Source: Rhizobacter sp.
GTDB taxonomy: Bacteria > Pseudomonadota > Gammaproteobacteria > Burkholderiales > Burkholderiaceae_C
NCBI GenBank assembly: GCA_014380155.1
Contig: JACMKJ010000495.1
Coordinates: forward strand, 1 to 17,530
Reading direction: 5' to 3'
Length of the DNA stretch: 17,530 nucleotides
Part shown: positions 12,239 to 17,530 of the stretch, piece after piece
Position numbering within the stretch: position 1 is the first letter of the stretch
How the letters are laid out: each line of letters opens with the position of its first letter
Notes under the pieces: model-generated
Database searches by the model: none
Told to the model about the DNA's origin: nothing
The model's input: only the letters and a program-made list of their open reading frames with translations
Translations under genes and position numbers: made by a program

Positions 12239-13348
12239 ATGAATGCCTCCGACCCCGCACTCCAAAACCTGATCGACCGCGTGCTGGCTGCCCAGGCCAC
12301 CGGCACTTCACTCAACATCTGCGGTGGCGGCAGCAAGAGCTTCTACGGCGAAGCGCCGCTCGGCGAGCCGCTGCACACCATGGCGCTGGCCGGCATCTCC
12401 AGCTACGAGCCGAGCGAGCTGGTGGTGACCGCACGCGCCGGCACTACGCTGGTCGAGCTGGAGTCGGTGCTCGCCGAACGCGGCCAATGCTTGCCTTTCG
12501 AGCCACCGCACTTCGTCACGCACGGCAGCACCGGCGCCACCGTGGGCGGCATGGTGGCGGCAGGTTTGTCGGGCCCGCCACGCGCCTCGGTCGGCGCGGT
12601 GCGCGATTACGTGCTGGGCGCCAGCCTGCTCAACGGCAAAGGCGAGGTGCTGAGCTTCGGCGGCCAGGTGATGAAGAACGTGGCGGGTTACGACGTGTCG
12701 CGCCTGCTGGCCGGCTCGATGGGCACGCTGGGCGTCATCCTCGAGGTCTCGCTCAAGGTGTTGCCGATGGCGCCGGCCACCGCCACGCTGCGCTTCCAGC
12801 TGGAGCAGGTGGCCGCGCTCGACAAGCTCAACCTGTGGGGCGGCCAGCCGCTGCCGCTCAACGCCAGCGCCTGGTGGGACGGCACCTTGCTCGTGCGCCT
12901 GCGCGGCGCGCTCGCCGCGGTGCAGGCCGCCATCACCGGCATGGGCGGCGACGTGATCGAGCCCGCCCACGCCAGCCCCTTCTGGGACGGCTTGCGCAAC
13001 CACACCGACGAATACTTCACCAAGGCGCAAAAGGCCGTGGCCGGGGGCAGCGTGTCGTTGTGGCGTATGTCGCTGCCGCCTACCGCCAAGCCGCTGATCT
13101 TGCCGGGTGAGCAGCTCCTCGAGTGGCATGGGGCGCAGCGCTGGCTGTGCACTTCGGCCTCGGCCGCCAAGGTGCGCGAGGCCGCGCTGCGCGCGGGAGG
13201 GCATGCCACGCTGTTCATGGCGCAACACAAGGCGGGCGGTGCATTCGCGCCATTGAAAGCGCCACTCGACCGCATTCACCGCGACCTGAAAACCGCCTTT
13301 GACCCTGCGGGGGTGTTCAACCCCGGTCGGCTGTACCCTGGGCTGTGA
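12239..13348 (+). CDS. glcE: Glycolate oxidase FAD-binding subunit GlcE
   Basis: This 369-residue protein matches GlcE, the second flavin-binding-fold subunit of glycolate dehydrogenase (GlcDEF), which oxidises glycolate to glyoxylate and passes electrons to the quinone pool. The PCMH-type FAD-binding domain shows LVVTARAGTTLVELE (61-75), FEPPHFVTHGSTGATVGGMV (87-106), and GGQVMKNVAGYDVSRLLAGS (141-160), then GTLGVI. The C-terminus ends AFDPAGVFNPGRLY. Length is normal. The ATG at 12239 has no strong Shine-Dalgarno, as if the gene once relied on coupling to an upstream partner. glcD would normally precede it but is absent; island debris lies there instead. A methyltransferase gene follows after 2 bp. 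Confidence 0.93.
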   Translation: MNASDPALQNLIDRVLAAQATGTSLNICGGGSKSFYGEAPLGEPLHTMALAGISSYEPSELVVTARAGTTLVELESVLAERGQCLPFEPPHFVTHGSTGATVGGMVAAGLSGPPRASVGAVRDYVLGASLLNGKGEVLSFGGQVMKNVAGYDVSRLLAGSMGTLGVILEVSLKVLPMAPATATLRFQLEQVAALDKLNLWGGQPLPLNASAWWDGTLLVRLRGALAAVQAAITGMGGDVIEPAHASPFWDGLRNHTDEYFTKAQKAVAGGSVSLWRMSLPPTAKPLILPGEQLLEWHGAQRWLCTSASAAKVREAALRAGGHATLFMAQHKAGGAFAPLKAPLDRIHRDLKTAFDPAGVFNPGRLYPGL

Positions 13349-13350
13349 TC

Positions 13351-14007
13351 ATGAGCAGTGACATCCCCAACGACATGCGGCGCTACTACGCGCTGCGCGC
13401 GCGTGAGTACGAGCGCATCTACGCCAAACCCGAAAGGCAGGCCGACATCGCGGCGGTGAAGGCCTGGTTGCCGCCGCTGTTCGACAGCCGCCAAGTGCTC
13501 GAAGTGGCCTGCGGCACCGGCTACTGGACGCCGTTTGCCGCCGCGAGCTGCGCCTCCTGGACTGCCACCGACGTGAACGACGAAGTGCTTACGCTGGCAC
13601 GCGCCAAGCCGCTGCCGCACGAGCGTGTGCAGTTCATGTTGGCCGACGCGTATGCGCTCGGTGTGCCCCGGCAGTTCGATGCCGCCTTCGCCGGCTTCTG
13701 GTGGTCGCACGTGCCGCTGGAGCGCAGCTCCGAGTGGCTTGATGGCCTGCATGCCTGCCTCCTGCCGGGTGCGCGCGTGGTGCTCATCGACAACCGTTAT
13801 GTCGAAGGCAGCAGCCAGCCCGTCACGCGGCGCGACGACTTGGGCAACAGCTACCAGACACGCCGCCTCGACGATGGCTCCACCTTCGAGGTGTTGAAAA
13901 ACTTTCCCGCTGAAGACGACATGCGCCGCCTGCTGGGCACACGCGCCAAAGAGTTCAGCTGGACTCAGTGGCCTTACTTCTGGGCCTGCACCTACCTGGT
14001 TGCCTGA
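13351..14007 (+). CDS. Class I SAM-dependent methyltransferase embedded in the glc operon
   Basis: Starting at the ATG at 13351, 2 bp after the glcE stop, the product has 218 residues. A GTG at 13345 overlapping that stop would add two residues. The Rossmann-type SAM site is clear: motif I VLEVACGTGYWT (49-60), an acidic end of strand 2 in ATDVNDEVL (72-80), and motif III-like FMLADAYAL (95-103). The region FAGFWWSHVPLE (113-124) and the basic strand ARVVLIDNRY (141-150) complete the fold. It would methylate an unknown small molecule or protein in the cytoplasm. Its stop overlaps the glcF start (TGATG), so it is translated as part of the glycolate oxidase operon. Whether its substrate is related to glycolate metabolism is not known. 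Confidence 0.9.
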   Translation: MSSDIPNDMRRYYALRAREYERIYAKPERQADIAAVKAWLPPLFDSRQVLEVACGTGYWTPFAAASCASWTATDVNDEVLTLARAKPLPHERVQFMLADAYALGVPRQFDAAFAGFWWSHVPLERSSEWLDGLHACLLPGARVVLIDNRYVEGSSQPVTRRDDLGNSYQTRRLDDGSTFEVLKNFPAEDDMRRLLGTRAKEFSWTQWPYFWACTYLVA

Positions 14008-15263
14008 TGCAAACCAAACTCTCACCCGAGTTCAAAGGCACACGCGACGGCGAGGCGGCCGAGGCCATTCTTCGCAAGTGTGTGCACTGCGGTTTTTGCA
14101 CCGCCACCTGCCCCACCTACCAGCTGCTGGGCGACGAGCTCGACGGCCCGCGCGGGCGCATCTACCTGATGAAGCAGGTGCTCGAAGGCGAGCCCGTCAC
14201 GCGCAGCACCCAGTTGCACCTTGACCGCTGCCTCACCTGCCGCAACTGCGAGACCACCTGTCCCTCGGGCGTGCAGTACGGGCAACTCGTTGACATCGGC
14301 CGCAAGCTGGTCGAAGAGCGTGTGCCGCGCCCCGCCAAAGAAAGGGCGGTGCGATGGCTGCTCAAAGAAGGCCTGACCTCGTCTGCCTTCGGCCCCGCGA
14401 TGAAGCTCGGCCAGATGCTGCGCCCGCTGCTGCCGGCAGCGCTCAAGGACAAGGTGCCCGCCAAGGCTGACCCACGAACAAGCGCGCGCGCCCACCAGTG
14501 GCCCACCCGCGAACACGCGCGCAAGGTGCTGCTGCTGATGGGCTGTGTGCAGCCTGCCATGGCGCCCAACATCAACAGCGCCACCGCGCGTGTGCTCGAC
14601 GCCGCCGGCATCCAGACCCTGGTGGCCGACGATGCCGGTTGCTGCGGTGCACTGCGCACCCACCTGGCCGACACCGAAGGCGGCCTCAAAGACATGCGCC
14701 GCAACATCGACGCCTGGTGGCCGCTGGTGCTGGCGGGCAAGGTCGAGGCGATCGTGATGAACGCCTCGGGCTGCGGTGTGACCGTGAAGGACTATGGCCA
14801 CGCACTGGCGCACGACGCGGTCTATGCCGACATGGCCCGGCGCATCAGCGAGCTCACGCGCGACCTGAGCGAGCTGCTGCCCGACATTGCCCCCCGGCTC
14901 AAGACCAAGCTGCGCAAGCCGAAGCTGCGCGAGTTGGTGTTCCACCCACCTTGCACGCTGCAGCATGGCCAGCAGTTGCGCGGCGGTGTCGAGACCCACC
15001 TCGCCACGCTGGGCTTCGAAGTCAAGCTGGCCGCCAGTGAGAGCCATCTGTGCTGCGGCTCGGCCGGCACCTACTCGGTGTTGCAGCCCGAGCTGTCGCA
15101 CCAGCTGCGCGACCGCAAGCTCAGCGCCTTGGCCGCGAGCGAACCGCAGGTGATCGTGTCGGCCAACATCGGTTGCATCCAGCACCTGCAAAGCGGCACG
15201 GCCATACCGGTGCGGCATTGGGTCGAGGTGATCGACGAGGCGCTCTACTCGGGCGTGGGCTGA
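14007..15263 (+). CDS. glcF: Glycolate oxidase iron-sulfur subunit GlcF
   Basis: From the ATG at 14007 the protein has 418 residues. Two 4Fe-4S ferredoxin motifs stand near the N-terminus: CVHCGFCTATCP (Cys 25, 28, 31, 35) and CLTCRNCETTCP (Cys 75, 78, 81, 85). Two CCG-type domains follow, seen as GCVQ, AGCCGALRTHLAD, NASGCG, then HPPCTLQHGQ, LCCGSAGTY and IGCIQHL. These hold further Fe-S or cofactor ligands typical of GlcF/LutA-like proteins. It carries electrons from the flavin subunits toward the membrane quinone pool. A start 39 bases upstream inside the methyltransferase gene is possible, but the TGATG overlap and family length favour 14007. It is the last gene of the visible operon. Confidence 0.95.
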   Translation: MQTKLSPEFKGTRDGEAAEAILRKCVHCGFCTATCPTYQLLGDELDGPRGRIYLMKQVLEGEPVTRSTQLHLDRCLTCRNCETTCPSGVQYGQLVDIGRKLVEERVPRPAKERAVRWLLKEGLTSSAFGPAMKLGQMLRPLLPAALKDKVPAKADPRTSARAHQWPTREHARKVLLLMGCVQPAMAPNINSATARVLDAAGIQTLVADDAGCCGALRTHLADTEGGLKDMRRNIDAWWPLVLAGKVEAIVMNASGCGVTVKDYGHALAHDAVYADMARRISELTRDLSELLPDIAPRLKTKLRKPKLRELVFHPPCTLQHGQQLRGGVETHLATLGFEVKLAASESHLCCGSAGTYSVLQPELSHQLRDRKLSALAASEPQVIVSANIGCIQHLQSGTAIPVRHWVEVIDEALYSGVG

Positions 15264-15434
15264 ACGACGCTGCACTGTCCGCACAGGCGTGTGTCAGCGA
15301 TGTGAAAGGCCGCAGGCGAAACAGGCCTTGTCGGGCCTTGCCAACGACCTAGGGTTGTCACTGATTTGTCGTCATGGTTTGCGGGTTCGTTTGATGGAAT
15401 CCGATGGTTCTCACAACCGTTGGACGCATTCCAA

Positions 15435-16466
15435 ATGAACCGCAAATCTCTCCTCGCTCTCGCCCTGCTCGCCGGCTTTGCCAACGCTGCCTCGGCCCAA
15501 TCCTCGGTCACCCTCTTCGGCGTGATCGACGCCAATCTGCGCCAGATCGACAACAACGGCGTCAAGGTCCGGCAGCTCGGCACCGACGGCCTGAACAGCA
15601 GCCGCCTCGGTTTTCGTGGCGTCGAAGACCTGGGTGGCGGTCTGAAGGGCAGCTTCTGGCTCGAGGCTGGGTTGAACCCCGATGACGGGGGCATCAACTC
15701 CAGCGGCAAGTTCTGGCACCGCCGCTCGACCGTCAGCCTGGAAGGCGGCTTCGGCGAGATCCGCCTCGGTCGCGACTACTCACCCACCTACACCGGCATC
15801 TCCGATTTCGACGCCTTCGGCGACAACGGCGTGGGCAAGTTCTCCAACCTGCAGTCGCGCCTGGGCGGCACGGTCAACACCAACAGCCGCCTCGACAACG
15901 AAGTGCAGTACTTCCTGCCCAAGGACCTGGGCGGTGTGTACGGCTCCCTGGCCGTGGCCGCCGGTGAAGGCACGGTCGGCAACAAGTACATCGGCGGCCG
16001 TGTCGGCTACGCCGCCGGCCCGTTGAATGTGTCGGGCTCCTACGGCACGACCGATGCCAACGCGACGGAAGACAAGTACAAGATCGGCTCGCTCGGCCTG
16101 GCCTACAACCTCGGTGTGGTGCGCCTGCTCGGCTCGTTCACGCAGATGAAGTTCTTGTCGCGTGAAGAGAAGCTGCTGCTGATCGGCGCCACGGCGCCGG
16201 TGGGCTCGGGCCTGATCCGCGCATCGTTCGGCCGCGCCGACCTGTCGGGCGGCACCGGTGCCACCCGCACCGCCGATGCCGACGACGCTTCGCTGATCGC
16301 CGTGGGTTACGTGCACAACCTGTCCAAGCGCACCGCGCTGTACGGCACCTACTCGCGCATTGCCAACAAGGGTGCGCAGAACTTCCAGGTCGGCGCCACC
16401 ACGCCGACACTGCCGAACGGCCAGAAGTCGCAAGGCATCGAAGCGGGTCTGCGTCACAGCTTCTGA
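15435..16466 (+). CDS. Outer-membrane trimeric porin (Burkholderiales general diffusion type)
   Basis: The 343-residue precursor begins MNRKSLLALALLAGFANAAS with cleavage expected after AQ or ASA at about residues 20-22. The mature protein starts SSVTLFGVIDANLRQ, the standard first strand of Neisseria/Burkholderia porins. Further marks are SRLGFRGVEDLGGGLKG, FWLEAGL, GEIRLGRDYSPTYTG and alternating beta-strand residues throughout. The final residues GLRHSF end in the C-terminal Phe recognised by the BAM complex. It would form a 16-stranded pore for small hydrophilic solutes. An earlier in-frame start at 15366 would place 23 residues before the signal peptide and is unlikely. The 171-bp upstream region after glcF has a TTGTCA (15355-15360) that could be a -35 box, but no convincing -10. 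It is probably a separate transcription unit. Confidence 0.95.
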   Translation: MNRKSLLALALLAGFANAASAQSSVTLFGVIDANLRQIDNNGVKVRQLGTDGLNSSRLGFRGVEDLGGGLKGSFWLEAGLNPDDGGINSSGKFWHRRSTVSLEGGFGEIRLGRDYSPTYTGISDFDAFGDNGVGKFSNLQSRLGGTVNTNSRLDNEVQYFLPKDLGGVYGSLAVAAGEGTVGNKYIGGRVGYAAGPLNVSGSYGTTDANATEDKYKIGSLGLAYNLGVVRLLGSFTQMKFLSREEKLLLIGATAPVGSGLIRASFGRADLSGGTGATRTADADDASLIAVGYVHNLSKRTALYGTYSRIANKGAQNFQVGATTPTLPNGQKSQGIEAGLRHSF

Positions 16467-16468
16467 GA

Positions 16469-17530
16469 TCAGGCCCCGGTGCCGCGCGGTTGCCGGCGCC
16501 CGTTGAGCAGGAGGCCCACCCAGGTGGGCCTCACCGCATAGCGGTAGCTCAACAACAGCAGCGCGGCGCAGAGCACATTGATCAGCAGGTACTTGATCGC
16601 CCAGTGCCAGTTGAGCAGCATGAACGCCGTTTGCAGCGCCAGCAACAGCGGCAGGTGGGCGATGTACATCCAGTACGACGCATCGGCCAGGTAACGCAAG
16701 GTCGCGTTCGGCTGGCTGAGGTAGCGCATGCCAGCGCCCACAAAGGCGAGCGCCCAGCTCATCAGCGCGAGGCCATAGGCGGCTGCCAAGAGCGACTGAC
16801 GAGCGCCGATGGCCTGCATGCCTGCGCTGCCCGCCTGCAAGCACACCAGGACCGCCACGAGGCCGAGCGCGAAGTTAACGCGCCAGTGTTGCGCCAGCTT
16901 GTCCAGCAGTGACCGTTGGCGATCGAGCAACCAGCCGAGGCCAAACACGTAGGCATAGATGAACAAGGGCACGGCCGGCGGCAGCAGCGTGTAGCCCGGC
17001 GTGGGAACGCCCAGCCAGATGTTCCAGTCGGGGATGAGCGCGAGCGCCACAGCCACCGGTGCGGCCAGCATCAGCACCCCCGCACGCGATGCCAGCAGTG
17101 CACGCAGGGTGCGGTCTGCGCCTGCCGCGAGCACGCCGCGCGTGTCGACGGCCTGCCACACGTTGCGCAGCGCAATCACCAAGGCATACAGCCACAGCAG
17201 CAGGTACAAGAACCACAGGTGCAGGAAGTTGAGGCCGCTCTCCTTCAAGCCGCTCGGCAGCGGGTTGGGCAGCTGCCCGCCGTTGCTGCGTGCCAGTGCC
17301 CACAGCACGACGGCCCCGATGGCGATGAAACACACCGGCCATGCCAGCACCAGCGGTGCCAGAATGCGCGCGGCCCGGTTGCGCCAGAACGCGGCAAGCC
17401 CGAGGCGGTGGAACAGCATGTGCGCCAGCAGCCCGGCCACCAGAAAGAACACCGACATCCGGAAGATGTGGATGAGGAACATCAGGATGGCGAGCGCCGT
17501 GCTCTTCTGGGTGTCGCTCACCGGCCAGAG
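16469..17530 (-). CDS. Acyltransferase-3 family membrane protein (5' end beyond window)
   Basis: The minus-strand frame is open to the right edge, where it reads LWPVSDTQKSTALAILMFLI. In this family (OpgC/MdoC-like and related acyltransferase-3 proteins) this segment follows the first membrane helix and an H-x-WPV region, so roughly 30-45 N-terminal residues are outside the window. The visible 353 residues contain FRMSVFFLVAGLLAHMLF, then about eight more hydrophobic helices with short loops, and LADASYWMYIAHLPLLLALQ near the C-terminus, the typical last-third signature. Such proteins transfer acyl groups, for example succinyl or acetyl, onto glucans or other cell-surface sugars in the periplasm. 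The acceptor is unknown. The ATG-like start at 17521 is a GTG inside the conserved core and is not the real start. The gene converges with the porin, stops 2 bp apart. Confidence 0.85.
   Translation of the reverse strand, partial: LWPVSDTQKSTALAILMFLIHIFRMSVFFLVAGLLAHMLFHRLGLAAFWRNRAARILAPLVLAWPVCFIAIGAVVLWALARSNGGQLPNPLPSGLKESGLNFLHLWFLYLLLWLYALVIALRNVWQAVDTRGVLAAGADRTLRALLASRAGVLMLAAPVAVALALIPDWNIWLGVPTPGYTLLPPAVPLFIYAYVFGLGWLLDRQRSLLDKLAQHWRVNFALGLVAVLVCLQAGSAGMQAIGARQSLLAAAYGLALMSWALAFVGAGMRYLSQPNATLRYLADASYWMYIAHLPLLLALQTAFMLLNWHWAIKYLLINVLCAALLLLSYRYAVRPTWVGLLLNGRRQPRGTGA
16511..16532. terminator. Perfect 10-bp hairpin after the porin, inside the convergent gene
   Basis: GAGGCCCACC (16511-16520), CA, then GGTGGGCCTC (16523-16532) form a perfect inverted repeat of 10 bp arms, 45 bases past the porin stop. 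In practice the loop would be 4 bases. There is no T-run on the plus side, so it is not a classic intrinsic terminator. It may stop RNA polymerase with Rho or protect the 3' end of the porin mRNA. It also encodes part of the C-terminus of the acyltransferase on the other strand. Confidence 0.45.

Noticed and set aside
12091..13110. A 339-codon frame overlapping glcE in another frame
   Set aside because: Beyond about 12230 the product is Arg/Ala/His-rich frame-shadow composition, while the other frame gives clear GlcE. Only the first part (12124-12230) is kept, as a possible truncated start.
14022..15284. Long minus-strand frame opposite glcF
   Set aside because: It has no motifs and mirrors the cysteine-rich GlcF gene, whose Fe-S motifs are unambiguous.
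15306..15329. AAGGCC/GGCCTT inverted repeat after glcF as a terminator
   Set aside because: The stem is 6 bp with a 12-base loop and no T-run, too weak to call.

Overview
The window looks like chromosome of a GC-rich betaproteobacterium of the order Burkholderiales. The clues are a Burkholderiales-type trimeric porin, a fragment of a Bug/TctC solute receptor (a family greatly expanded in that order), a Liv-type ABC operon carrying its own acyl-CoA synthetase, and the strong GC bias of codon third positions in the two flanks. No rRNA, tRNA or CRISPR was seen.

Left flank (1-4438), core-like. A leftward operon holds an AMP-forming acyl-CoA synthetase, LivG (ATPase) and LivH (permease, cut by the window edge). 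Divergent from it is a Crp/FNR-family regulator. The 122-bp divergent region holds a perfect dyad, TGTCG-N6-CGACA, lying between a good -35 and -10. This is the probable operator of the regulator and perhaps the switch for the operon.

Middle (4439-about 12238), an accessory island with visibly lower GC. It begins with gene debris: an aspartase N-terminal fragment, a PuuD-like N-terminal fragment, an unrecognised fragment and the C-terminal part of a Bug receptor. A small exported protein and an intact glutamine-synthetase-family ligase (PuuA-like) lie among them. Together they suggest a decayed cluster for uptake and catabolism of polyamines or related amines. A large Tat-exported lipoprotein with a proline-rich linker and a beta-propeller follows. 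Next is a compact integron cassette array with no integrase in view: four attC sites (10156-11842) enclosing three rightward cassettes, which encode an RDD membrane protein, a ClpS-like protein and a GNAT acetyltransferase. The array ends on an attC with a damaged R' box, immediately followed by the last 50 or so codons of a tyrosine recombinase.

Right flank (12239-17530), core-like again. It holds glcE, a SAM methyltransferase and glcF, packed with start/stop overlap or 2-bp spacing. glcD is not directly upstream of glcE, where it usually lies, so the island may have split the operon. A porin gene follows, and convergent with it, 2 bp away, is an acyltransferase-3 membrane protein that runs off the right edge.

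The most novel item is the ClpS-like cassette gene (10850-11209). It aligns without gaps to ClpS and keeps the N-degron pocket residues equivalent to Asn34, Asp35 and His66 of E. coli ClpS. It has lost the residues recalled as contacting ClpA (Glu79, Lys84) and the gatekeeper Met40. This suggests a mobile N-degron binder uncoupled from, or differently coupled to, the Clp protease. All family assignments come from reading the sequence; no database search was run.
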